Notes: generated by a model from the letters alone, not told the origin. DNA of 10,620 bases from Halococcaceae archaeon (GCA_007128515.1 SKXI01000016.1:1-10620); one strand, 5' to 3'; positions 1 to 6,423 are shown, numbered from the stretch's first letter. Numbers and translations are program-made.

Positions 1-433
1 CTCGTCCCGTCTCGTCGCTCTCGGGCTCGGATTCGGGCTCGTCCGGTTCCTCCTCCTCCGGGAGGCGGTCGCCCTCGGGGGTCTGGATCGCCTCGCCACG
101 GAACTCCCGGGGCGACTGGCGGATCGACCAGCCGAGATCGATGTTGCCGTTGTTCTGTACGCCCATGACCTGGACGAAGACGGCATCCCCCGCCTCCCAG
201 TCGAGGCTCTCGAGGCGTTTGTCGAGCTTGCTTCTGTGTAACAGTCCGGTGACGCGGTCTCCGATGTCGACGAAGACGCCGAAGTCGGCGAAGCCGTCCA
301 CGGTCCCCTCGTAGAACCGCCCGACCGTTAGCTGGTCCGGGTGGTCTCCGGTGAACCGAAAGAAGACGTCCTGTTGGTGGGACGAGCAGACGACGCCGTC
401 TACCGCCGTCCCGCAGATGATACAGCTACCCAT
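1..433 (-). CDS. Zinc-knuckle + S1/OB-fold protein, N-terminal part (DHH/RecJ-like family likely)
   Basis: This is the first 144 codons of a minus-strand gene that leaves the window on the left. The ATG at 433 is preceded by a TATA-like element at the leaderless distance. Residues 4-19 form a small zinc-knuckle pattern (C4, C7, C16, H19). Residues 36-105 are an S1-type OB fold with the typical GTVDGFADFGVFVDIGD run and a GLLH turn, which points to RNA or single-stranded DNA binding. After about residue 115 comes a low-complexity acidic linker rich in Glu, Asp and Pro. From memory, haloarchaeal proteins that open this way continue into a DHH/RecJ-like phosphoesterase domain, but that part is outside the window, so the nuclease assignment is inference. 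The zinc knuckle and S1 domain are directly visible. Confidence 0.85.
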   Translation of the reverse strand, partial: MGSCIICGTAVDGVVCSSHQQDVFFRFTGDHPDQLTVGRFYEGTVDGFADFGVFVDIGDRVTGLLHRSKLDKRLESLDWEAGDAVFVQVMGVQNNGNIDLGWSIRQSPREFRGEAIQTPEGDRLPEEEEPDEPESEPESDETGR

Positions 434-456
434 ATAGACGGGAGAAATGGCCCCGG

Positions 457-468
457 GCTAAAACGGTT
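457..468 (-). promoter_or_regulatory. TATA-like promoter element for the S1-domain gene
   Basis: On the minus strand the sequence reads CCGTTTTAGC, centred about 28 bases before the ATG at 433. This is the spacing expected for a haloarchaeal TATA box driving a leaderless mRNA. The rest of the 89-base divergent gap (434-522) shows no comparably AT-rich element for the plus-strand methyltransferase. Confidence 0.5.
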
Positions 469-522
469 GTCGAAACGCGTCCGACGGAACGCTTCACGGT
501 CCCGGCCTCCGTAGGGGGAGGT

Positions 523-1140
523 GTGACCGACCACGAGATCTCTCACCCGGTGTTCGCGGCCGTTTACGACCCGCTCGTCCCGGAAGAGCGTCTCTTCGAA
601 CCGCACAGGGAGTACCTCGCCGCCGGCCTCACCGGACGGGTCCTCGACCTCGGCGCGGGAACCGGAGCGAGCTTTCCCCACCTTCGAGAGACCGACCTCC
701 ACGCGATCGAGCCCGATCCACACATGCGACGGCGCGCGGCCCGGAAGGCGCGCGACCTCGGCGTCACCGTCGAAATACGGGGCGACCGTGCGGAGGACCT
801 CTCCTACCCCGACGGGACGTTCGACGCCGTGGTGGCCGCCGTTGTCTTCTGTACGATCGCGGAGCCCGACCGCGCGCTCTCGGAGGTCGCGCGTGTGCTC
901 GAGCCCGGCGGCGAGTTCCGGTTTCTCGAACACGTCCGTGACGACGGCTGGCGCGGGCGCCTCCAGCGCGCGATCGATCCGGTCTGGACGCGACTCGCCG
1001 GCGGCTGTCACCTCACCCGCGACACGGTCGGGACGTTCGTGAGCCACGACGCCTTCGAGGTGATCGAGATAGAACGGGTCGACGTCGGTATCACCCCCAC
1101 GCGGCCGTTCGTCCGGGGGCGGCTCCGTCGGCGCGCCTGA
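523..1140 (+). CDS. SAM-dependent class I methyltransferase (UbiE/METTL7-like)
   Basis: A predicted 205-residue cytoplasmic S-adenosylmethionine-dependent methyltransferase. Motif I is VLDLGAGTG (residues 40-48), followed by the acidic end of strand 2 at E63 (AIEPD) and a post-motif VLEPGGEFRFLEHV at about 125-138. The C-terminal GGCHLTRDT (160-168) together with the preceding Pro-x-Trp resembles the METTL7/UbiE-COQ5 type of small-molecule methyltransferases. The substrate cannot be told from sequence. The start is the GTG at 523: a purine-rich GGGGGAGGT lies immediately before it, too close for a normal Shine-Dalgarno spacing, and the GTG two bases earlier runs straight into a stop. The gene stands alone on the plus strand, and its TGA abuts the stop of the convergent 87-residue gene with no gap. 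Confidence 0.88.
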   Translation: MTDHEISHPVFAAVYDPLVPEERLFEPHREYLAAGLTGRVLDLGAGTGASFPHLRETDLHAIEPDPHMRRRAARKARDLGVTVEIRGDRAEDLSYPDGTFDAVVAAVVFCTIAEPDRALSEVARVLEPGGEFRFLEHVRDDGWRGRLQRAIDPVWTRLAGGCHLTRDTVGTFVSHDAFEVIEIERVDVGITPTRPFVRGRLRRRA

Positions 1141-1404
1141 TCACTCGAAGACCGGGCTCTCGGCCTCGAGCGCCTCGATATCCTCACGTATCTCTCGCGC
1201 CTCCTCCGGGAAGAGCGCGACCTGCACCTCGTTTCCCTCGTCGTCGGAGAAGACGAGCTTCACCCGCTTGTCGCCGAACGCACGTGCTCCCGCCTCGTTC
1301 ACGTCGAAGAGCTTCGCCGAGGCGCGCTTGTTCGTCGGTCCGACGTTCTTGATCGAGCCGTCTTTCAGCTCTACCGCGAACTCCGAGAGGTCGAGCGTGA
1401 GCAT
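1141..1404 (-). CDS. Conserved haloarchaeal small acidic protein (87 aa), function unknown
   Basis: An 87-residue protein starting at ATG 1404. It opens with short beta-strand-like segments (MLTLDLSEFAVELKDGSIK), a central basic patch around NKRASAK, another strand pair (RVKLVFSDDEGNEVQVALF), and an acidic C-terminal helix (PEEAREIREDIEALEAE). There is no signal peptide, membrane segment or Cys. I do not recognise a named family. A longer in-frame reading extending upstream overlaps the Yip1-like gene in another frame and is a shadow. This gene lies 20 bases after the Yip1-like gene and is probably the last cistron of a thymidine kinase / Yip1-like / 87-aa unit. Confidence 0.75.
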   Translation of the reverse strand: MLTLDLSEFAVELKDGSIKNVGPTNKRASAKLFDVNEAGARAFGDKRVKLVFSDDEGNEVQVALFPEEAREIREDIEALEAESPVFE

Positions 1405-1424
1405 GGCGGGGGTACAGCCGCCGT

Positions 1425-2027
1425 CTACATCAATCCCCACGTCGCGAGGGCGGTCGTGGCGGCGTCGGCACCGCCGAAGGCCACACCGAAGACGACGTAG
1501 GCGGGGGCGGCCGCGAGCAGCGCCGCCCTGGTGAGCGAGACGCCGTGGACCACGCTCACGCCGACGACGAGCAACAGGGCTCCGTAGACCGCGGCGACGG
1601 CCTGGACCTCCGGGACCGGCAGGCCCGCGAAGAGCCCGGGTGCGGTCGCGTAGCCGATCACCTGCACGGTCTCGCTGATCCCGCCACGGTCGGACGCGAA
1701 CGGGATCAGAAACAAGGTCTGGAGCGCCGCGACGAGGTGGAGGGTGAGCGGGGCGACGAGCAGGCCGAGCAGCCCGATCACGAGCGCGACCGAGAGGACG
1801 CGCTGACCGGCGAGCGTCGGATACGTACCCGGGTCGACGACCAGTCTGACGAGGAGCGCCCCCAGGACGACGCTGATTGCGAACGTGAGGCCGGGGGCCT
1901 GGTCGCCGGGGGCGACCGCGTGCGAGAAGAACCGGCGTGGCCGGGTGAGCACCTCGACCCACGCCCGGGCGAGCGCTCGCGGGCCCCGGTCGCGGCCGCC
2001 GGTCGACTCCTCGATCCACTGGGTCAC
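1425..2027 (-). CDS. Yip1-domain family integral membrane protein
   Basis: A 200-residue protein with a hydrophilic N-terminus (about 40 residues, including a TRPRRFF stretch) and about five hydrophobic segments at roughly 47-64, 74-108, 120-135, 138-158 and 165-185. This layout, and the WVEVLTRPRRFF opening before the first helix, match the Yip1-domain membrane proteins common in haloarchaea, whose role is not established. It starts at ATG 2027, only 7 bases after the thymidine kinase stop, and the 87-residue gene follows 20 bases later, so co-transcription is likely. Membrane localisation is well supported; the molecular function is not known. Confidence 0.8.
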   Translation of the reverse strand: MTQWIEESTGGRDRGPRALARAWVEVLTRPRRFFSHAVAPGDQAPGLTFAISVVLGALLVRLVVDPGTYPTLAGQRVLSVALVIGLLGLLVAPLTLHLVAALQTLFLIPFASDRGGISETVQVIGYATAPGLFAGLPVPEVQAVAAVYGALLLVVGVSVVHGVSLTRAALLAAAPAYVVFGVAFGGADAATTALATWGLM

Positions 2028-2034
2028 GCTCGAA

Positions 2035-2622
2035 CTAGTCGCTACGCACGATATGGCAGTTACGACACCGGGCCTCGTACGCGTCGGCCGCGCCGACCAT
2101 GATCGTCGGGTCCGAGACGTGTGCGGGCTCGCCGTCGATCAGCCGCTGGTTCCGGCTCGCGGGCTCGCCACAGACCGTACAGATCGCCTGCAGTTTCTCG
2201 ACGTACTCGGCGACGGCGAGCAGCCCCGGTAGCGGCTCGAACGGCTCCCCACGGAACGTCTGATCGGTACCACAGACGATCACGCGCCGACCGTTCTTCG
2301 CTAACCCCTCGCAGACGCCGACCAGCTCCGGGGGAAAGAAGTTCGCCTCGTCGATCGCGACGACCTGCTCGCCGTTCAGTCGATCGGGGATCGCCCTCAC
2401 CCCCTCGGGATCGGGCTCGATCACGTAAGCGTCCCAGGTGCCACCGGAGTGACTGCCGATCGTGCCCTCCTCGTAGCGGTCGTCGAGCGCGGGCGTGAAC
2501 GCCGCGACCGACTGACCGGCGATCTCGGCCCGTCTGAGCCTCCGCAGGAGCTCCTCGGTCTTCCCGGCGAACATGCAGCCGGTGATCACCTCGATCCACC
2601 CGCTGTTCGTGATCGCGTGCAC
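2035..2622 (-). CDS. tdk: Thymidine kinase, type II (TK1-like)
   Basis: A 195-residue enzyme expected to phosphorylate thymidine to dTMP with ATP in the nucleotide salvage pathway, in the cytoplasm. The Walker A loop is GCMFAGKT (residues 15-22), where many family members have GPMFSGKT. The catalytic segment is IDEANFF (90-96, presumed base E92), with Asn where bacterial and human enzymes usually have Gln. The lid and substrate region GTDQTFRGEPFEPLP (118-132) is present. Four zinc ligands are visible as C148/C151 and C186/C189. The start is GTG at 2622, giving MHAITNSGW directly before the P-loop strand, the usual length for the family. A T-rich TATA-like element lies about 26 bases upstream. 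The gene is followed after 7 bases by the Yip1-like gene. Confidence 0.95.
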   Translation of the reverse strand: MHAITNSGWIEVITGCMFAGKTEELLRRLRRAEIAGQSVAAFTPALDDRYEEGTIGSHSGGTWDAYVIEPDPEGVRAIPDRLNGEQVVAIDEANFFPPELVGVCEGLAKNGRRVIVCGTDQTFRGEPFEPLPGLLAVAEYVEKLQAICTVCGEPASRNQRLIDGEPAHVSDPTIMVGAADAYEARCRNCHIVRSD

Positions 2623-2641
2623 GTAGAGAGGGCTCGGTACG

Positions 2642-2665
2642 AGAAGAAAAACGCCTCGTTTTCCG
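2642..2665 (-). promoter_or_regulatory. T-rich region: probable tdk promoter and possible hisH terminator
   Basis: Read on the minus strand, the 61-base gap after hisH contains GAAAACGAGGCGTTTTTCTTCTC. The run of five T's is centred about 26 bases before the GTG of the thymidine kinase gene, which fits a leaderless TATA/BRE position. Oligo-T runs also serve as archaeal transcription terminators, so the same tract could end hisH transcripts. Sequence alone cannot separate the two roles. Confidence 0.4.
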
Positions 2666-2683
2666 CGCGGAAGGAGCGAGAAA

Positions 2684-3325
2684 TCAGTCGGCTGCGATCC
2701 GGTCCCCGTGGTCTTGGGCGTACGCGACGAAGTTCCCGAGTATCCGCAGCCCGGTCTCGCCGCTCTTCTCCGGGTGAAACTGCGTCCCCATCACGTTCCC
2801 CGACTCGTTCGCCGCGACCGCCGCGAACCCGCCGCCGTAGGTACAGGAGGCGACGGTGTGATCGGCGACGTCCGAGCGGTACGAGTGAACGAAGTAGGCG
2901 TAGTCGCCCTCGCCCACTCCCGCGACGATCGGGTGCTCGCGCTCGATCGAGAGTTCGTTCCAGCCCATGTGCGGTACCTTCACCCGCTCGCTCGGGAGCC
3001 GATCGACCCGTCCCGGGATGAGGTCGAGGCCATCGATCGTCTCGCCGTCCGGGCCGCCCTCGGTGCTCTCGGTGAACATGAGCTGGAGGCCGACGCAGAT
3101 CCCCAGGATCGGGGTGTCCTCTGCCGCCTCGACGAGCACGTCGTGGAACGGCCGTGAGTTGCGCACGCACTCGCCGAACGCGCCGACACCGGGGAGGACG
3201 AGCGCCTCCGCGTCGGCTATCTCGTCCGGATCGTCCGATATCGAGACCGTCGCGTCCGCGTGTTCGAGCCCGCGCCTGAGGCTCCGGAGGTTCCCCACCC
3301 CGTAGTCGATGATCGTGACGTTCAC
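2684..3325 (-). CDS. hisH: Imidazole glycerol phosphate synthase, glutamine amidotransferase subunit HisH
   Basis: A 213-residue class I glutamine amidotransferase. It releases ammonia from glutamine for HisF, which forms imidazole glycerol phosphate and AICAR in histidine biosynthesis. The N-terminus VTIIDYGVGNLRS (3-15) and LVLPGVGAFG (42-51) are typical of HisH. The nucleophile is C77 in LGICVGLQLMF, and the remaining triad is H184 and E186 in FHPEKSG. I chose GTG 3325 because the conserved strand begins right there and the length fits the family; the 28 codons in frame upstream overlap the promoter and the preceding intergenic region. No other histidine gene is in the window, so HisF must be encoded elsewhere. 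Confidence 0.95.
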   Translation of the reverse strand: MNVTIIDYGVGNLRSLRRGLEHADATVSISDDPDEIADAEALVLPGVGAFGECVRNSRPFHDVLVEAAEDTPILGICVGLQLMFTESTEGGPDGETIDGLDLIPGRVDRLPSERVKVPHMGWNELSIEREHPIVAGVGEGDYAYFVHSYRSDVADHTVASCTYGGGFAAVAANESGNVMGTQFHPEKSGETGLRILGNFVAYAQDHGDRIAAD

Positions 3326-3343
3326 GGCCTTCGTTCGCGGTCC

Positions 3344-3360
3344 CCGATTAAACCGTTTCG
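3344..3360 (-). promoter_or_regulatory. BRE/TATA promoter of hisH
   Basis: On the minus strand the sequence CGAAACGGTTTAATCGG lies with its TTTAAT centred about 25 bases before the GTG start at 3325. The purine-rich CGAAACG part resembles a haloarchaeal BRE. This supports the GTG start and a leaderless transcript, separate from the upstream lipoprotein gene. Confidence 0.55.
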
Positions 3361-3368
3361 TTCCGCGT

Positions 3369-3839
3369 TCACTCGTCCTCGGCTTCCTCGCCGTCGCACT
3401 CGCCTGCACCCTGGAAGATCGAGGGTGATCCGTCGCTCCCGACGACGCCCATCACCCGGGCGCACCGCCCACCGTACCGCTCGGCGAGCACCGTGCTGGT
3501 GAACTCGTCGCCGACCCGGACGTGGACGACGGTCTCGCCGGATTCGTCGGGCAGCGAGACGTCCACCGTCGCGCCGCCGCCGTCCGACGCCGGGTCGATC
3601 TCGTAGGTCGCCCAGTGGACGAACGCCGCCGCGTGTTCGACGAGCACGTTCACGTCGTAGGGCTCGTCGGCGTGATTGACCAGTCTGATGTCGGAGAGAT
3701 CTACTTCGCGTTCGGTCTCGGCACGGAACTCGTCGTTCGTATCGTCGGCCGTCGAATCGTCGTCGGAGAGACAGCCCGAGAGCCCCGCGGCGATGCCGGC
3801 ACACGCGCCGAGGACGGTCCGTCTGGAGAGCGGGTCCAT
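3369..3839 (-). CDS. Tat-exported lipoprotein, function unknown (156 aa)
   Basis: The N-terminus carries a twin-arginine signal (S5-R6-R7-T8-V9-L10-G11), a short hydrophobic stretch, and a lipobox LSGC with C23 as the predicted lipid-modified residue. The protein is therefore probably exported folded and anchored to the outer face of the membrane. A short Asp/Thr-rich linker (about 25-45) leads to a domain with alternating hydrophobic residues (IRLVNHADEPYDVNVLVE and later VVHVRVGDEFTSTVL) that suggests a beta-sandwich. Two Cys (in GGRCARV and AGECDGE) could form a disulfide. The C-terminus is acidic. I do not recognise a characterised family. It starts at ATG 3839 and has its own AT-rich promoter. 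Confidence 0.85.
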   Translation of the reverse strand: MDPLSRRTVLGACAGIAAGLSGCLSDDDSTADDTNDEFRAETEREVDLSDIRLVNHADEPYDVNVLVEHAAAFVHWATYEIDPASDGGGATVDVSLPDESGETVVHVRVGDEFTSTVLAERYGGRCARVMGVVGSDGSPSIFQGAGECDGEEAEDE

Positions 3840-3851
3840 ACCCGAACACTA

Positions 3852-3884
3852 CGATATAAACATATATGTTTTTCGTATATATTG
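3852..3884 (-). promoter_or_regulatory. AT-rich promoter with 14-bp perfect palindrome, lipoprotein gene
   Basis: This is the most AT-rich spot in the window. It contains AAACATATATGTTT, a perfect 14-base palindrome at 3858-3871, flanked by ATATA on both sides. The palindrome centre is about 26 bases before the ATG at 3839, exactly where a TATA box would sit for a leaderless mRNA. A dimeric regulator bound there would compete with TBP. The promoter role is well supported; the operator role is inference. Confidence 0.6.
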
Positions 3885-3900
3885 GGCGATCCTGGCTCCA

Positions 3901-4812
3901 CTACCCGCTCGCCGCTTCGAACGCCGCTCTCGCGAGCACGACCTCGGTCCCGGCGAGCCCGACCGAGCAGAACAGCGTCCGATCGTCGGGGTCCCGTCGG
4001 GCCTCGGTCTCGCCGGCGACGACCGCCGAGAGCTCGATCATCCGCTCCCTGTCCGCACCCGAGACGACGTAGGGCCGGTCGTAGCCGTCGACCTGTGCGA
4101 TCGAGTCGCTGACGAGGGCGTCGCAGGTTCCGGGGAGTGTGGGGTCGATCTCGCTCGCGCCCTCGAACTTCGGGCCGAGCGTTGTCACGTGCGCGCCGGG
4201 CGCGAGCCAGTCGGGGTCGAACGTCGGCTCCGTCGAACTCGTCGCGACGACCAGCACGTCCGCACCGCTGACGGCCTCCTCGGCGGATCCGACCGCCTCG
4301 AACTCGACGTGATCGCCCATCTCGGCCGCGAACGACACCCGGTTCTCGCGCGTCGGCGAGTACACCCGTGCCCGCTCGAACTCACGGACCGTCGCCGCGG
4401 CCTCGACCTGTGTGCGTGCCTGACGGCCGGAGCCCAGCACGCCAAGCGTGCGAGCGTCCTCGCGCGCGAGGTGGTCGATCGCGACGCCGCCGATCGCTCC
4501 CGTGCGCACCGCCCCGAGGCGCGTCCCGATCACGACCCCGTCGAGTCCGCCTGTCTCGCTGTCGAACGCCGCGACCAGCTGATCACCCTCCGCGACGGTC
4601 TGGTAGACCCGAAACCCAATCGCACCCAGCCCCTCCGCGGCGCCGGCGGTGAAGACCAGCGATCCCTCCTCGACGTCGAGGCCGAACCGTGGCGGCGAGC
4701 GGAGCGTTCCCCTGGCGTGTTCGCGGAACGCCTCCTCGATCCGGGCGACCGCGACGTCCATCGGGACGAGCGCGTCGAACTCGCTATCGGTGAGTACTTT
4801 CGGATCGGCCAT
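3901..4812 (-). CDS. Ornithine cyclodeaminase / mu-crystallin (alanine dehydrogenase) family NAD(P)-binding protein
   Basis: A 303-residue protein, about the usual length for the family, starting at ATG 4812. The catalytic-domain marker RTGAIGG (103-109) matches the RTGAAS-type motif around the conserved Arg. The Rossmann loop is GVLGSGRQA (124-132), and DVLVVATSSTEP and VTTLGPK follow as in family members. Characterised relatives include bacterial ornithine cyclodeaminase, archaeal alanine dehydrogenase (AF1665 type) and ketimine reductases. Where those have an active-site Lys before the HP turn, this protein has GFRVYQT (R68), so the reaction should not be assigned from the family name. A TATA-like ACTATAGG lies 25 bases upstream. 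No ornithine or proline pathway gene is adjacent. Confidence 0.85.
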   Translation of the reverse strand: MADPKVLTDSEFDALVPMDVAVARIEEAFREHARGTLRSPPRFGLDVEEGSLVFTAGAAEGLGAIGFRVYQTVAEGDQLVAAFDSETGGLDGVVIGTRLGAVRTGAIGGVAIDHLAREDARTLGVLGSGRQARTQVEAAATVREFERARVYSPTRENRVSFAAEMGDHVEFEAVGSAEEAVSGADVLVVATSSTEPTFDPDWLAPGAHVTTLGPKFEGASEIDPTLPGTCDALVSDSIAQVDGYDRPYVVSGADRERMIELSAVVAGETEARRDPDDRTLFCSVGLAGTEVVLARAAFEAASG

Positions 4813-4831
4813 GGCTCGACCTCCCCGTCCG

Positions 4832-4863
4832 CACCTATAGTCGTTCGCTGAAACGGTTTTCAG
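4832..4863 (-). promoter_or_regulatory. Promoter region and inverted repeat upstream of the cyclodeaminase-family gene
   Basis: In the 63-base gap after the FMN reductase gene, the minus strand holds ACTATAGG (about 4834-4841), centred roughly 25 bases before the ATG at 4812. Just upstream is an inverted repeat with arms CTGAAA and TTTCAG separated by four bases (4848-4863). The first is a plausible TATA box. The repeat could be a BRE-like element, an operator, or a weak hairpin ending the preceding transcript. Confidence 0.4.
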
Positions 4864-4875
4864 TCGATCCGGAGA

Positions 4876-5469
4876 TCAGTCGTCGTCCGAGGCCGCGCCG
4901 ACGTTCTGCTCGGCCTCGAAACAGCCGGGGTCGGGTTCGATACGGGCGTACTGCACCGCGCGCTCGCCGAGCGTTCGGACACGTTCGCGGAGTTCCTCGT
5001 CGGTGATCCCGCCGTCGTCGAACGCGCTCCGCGAGCGCGGGACGGCCGCCTGGTAGGGCAGCACCCAGGCGTCGAGCGCGCGGCTGACGGATCGGAGGTG
5101 TTCGAGCGCGGTGATCGGGAACGCCCCGCCCGCGACGCAGAACAGTCCCACGGTCGTGTCCTCGAACTCGTCGAACCCGCAGTAGTCGACCGCGTTCTTC
5201 AGTACGCCGGAGTACGAGCCGTGGTACATCGGCGTTCCCAGCACCACGGCGTCCGCCTCGCGCACCCGCCGCGTGAACTCGACTGCGTCCTCGGGCTCGG
5301 TTCCCGGGACGAGCGGGGGAAGGTCGTACTCGCGCAGGTCGAGCAGCTCGACGGTCGCGCCGCTCGCCTCCGCGCCCGCGAGCACCTCCTCGAGTCCCTT
5401 CCTCGTGTGACTGTCCTCCCGCAGGCTCCCACAGACCGCGACGACGTGCGGTGGTCCTCTCTCGGCCAT
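4876..5469 (-). CDS. NADPH-dependent FMN reductase family flavoprotein
   Basis: A 197-residue flavodoxin-fold protein. The phosphate-binding loop CGSLREDSHT (13-22) and the flavin ring loop GTPMYHGSYSGVLKNAVDY (78-96) are the two signatures of the FMN_red superfamily of NAD(P)H:flavin and quinone/azo reductases. The physiological acceptor cannot be inferred. I chose ATG 5469 (MAERGPPHVVAVCGS) over the upstream ATG that would add nine residues, because the first strand begins a few residues later and a GGGTTTTGC element lies about 27 bases upstream (near 5493-5501). The gene begins 31 bases after the mutY stop on the same strand and may be partly co-transcribed with it. Confidence 0.88.
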   Translation of the reverse strand: MAERGPPHVVAVCGSLREDSHTRKGLEEVLAGAEASGATVELLDLREYDLPPLVPGTEPEDAVEFTRRVREADAVVLGTPMYHGSYSGVLKNAVDYCGFDEFEDTTVGLFCVAGGAFPITALEHLRSVSRALDAWVLPYQAAVPRSRSAFDDGGITDEELRERVRTLGERAVQYARIEPDPGCFEAEQNVGAASDDD

Positions 5470-5500
5470 ACCGTGAGAACGCACCACCGGGGGCAAAACC

Positions 5501-6412
5501 CTACCGACGGAGCCGGACCCGGTCCTCGCTCACGAACTCGACCAGCCCGTCGTCCTCGAGGTCCGATAGCAGTCCCCGCAACCACTCCTCGCCCGTCTCG
5601 CCACCGTAGTCCACTCGAACCCGCGGGCCGAGGTCGGAGACCGGGAGCTCGTCGTACTCGCCCAGGACGCGCACCGCCCGCGCGCGCTTCTGCCGCCGAC
5701 TCCCCACGAACGGCGACTGCGTCGGCACGTCCGGCGCGGAGAAGTCGCCCGTCTCGTAGGCGTCACACCACTCGCGCCAGGGACAGCCCGCCTCGTCACA
5801 CCGCGGGGTCTTCGTACAGGCCACGGCACCCAGTTCCATGACCGCGTTGTTCCAGACCCGCGACCGCCTCTCGGGCATGAGCTCGTTCGCCCGTGCCTCG
5901 AACTCGCTGTCGGTGTCAGGAATCGAAAACGCCCGGTAGAGCACGCGCTTCACGTTCGTGTCCACGACGGCGTTTCCAGCGTCGAACGCGAAGCTCGCCA
6001 CCGCGTTCGCCGTGTACGGGCCGACACCCTGCAGTTCCTGGAGCTCATCTGGACCCTCCGGGACCTCCCCGTCGAACTCCTCTTCGACCTGGGTCGCCGC
6101 CTCGTGGAGGTACTTGGCCCTGTTGTTGTAGCCCAGCCGGTGGTCGCTCCAGAAGCTCACGACCTCGGATCGGTCGGCCGCCGCCAGTTCCTCGATACTC
6201 GGCCACCGCTCCAGGAACGCCGCCCACGCGGCCTCGACCCTCTCTAGCTGGGTCTGCTGGCTCATCACCTCCGAGACGAGGATCGCGTAAGGGTCGGTCG
6301 TCTCGCGCCACGGGAACGCCCTGTGGTCCGCCTCGTACCACGCGACGAGCGCCTCGCGGATCGGTTCGAGGTCGTCGGGGAGCGACGAGCCCTCCTCTGC
6401 GTCGGCGGCCAT
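5501..6412 (-). CDS. mutY: A/G-specific adenine DNA glycosylase MutY
   Basis: A 303-residue base excision repair enzyme that should remove adenine mispaired with 8-oxoguanine. The segment ILVSEVMSQQTQ (44-55) carries the catalytic Glu E48. The helix-hairpin-helix LQGVGPYTANAVASF (127-141) is followed by the catalytic Asp in VVDTNV (D151). Four Cys follow (C199, C205, C210, C216), matching the 4Fe-4S motif but with spacing x5-x4-x5 instead of the usual x6-x2-x5. After the cluster there are only about 87 residues, ending in a winged-helix-like stretch (EEWLRGLLSDLEDDGLVEFV), and no NUDIX-like 8-oxoG recognition domain as in bacterial MutY. The start is ATG 6412; a TTG nine codons earlier is less likely. 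Confidence 0.93.
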   Translation of the reverse strand: MAADAEEGSSLPDDLEPIREALVAWYEADHRAFPWRETTDPYAILVSEVMSQQTQLERVEAAWAAFLERWPSIEELAAADRSEVVSFWSDHRLGYNNRAKYLHEAATQVEEEFDGEVPEGPDELQELQGVGPYTANAVASFAFDAGNAVVDTNVKRVLYRAFSIPDTDSEFEARANELMPERRSRVWNNAVMELGAVACTKTPRCDEAGCPWREWCDAYETGDFSAPDVPTQSPFVGSRRQKRARAVRVLGEYDELPVSDLGPRVRVDYGGETGEEWLRGLLSDLEDDGLVEFVSEDRVRLRR

Positions 6413-6423
6413 CGCCCTCGATT

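Noticed and set aside
1141..2019. A 292-codon minus-strand reading that includes the 87-aa gene and extends upstream.
   Set aside because: The upstream part is Arg/Pro/Gly-rich and out of frame with the clear Yip1-like membrane protein at 2027-1425; only the portion from ATG 1404 is supported.
3676..4851. A 391-codon plus-strand open frame across the lipoprotein start and the cyclodeaminase-family gene.
   Set aside because: It runs antisense through two well-supported genes and their AT-rich promoter, with no domain signature, so it is a shadow frame.
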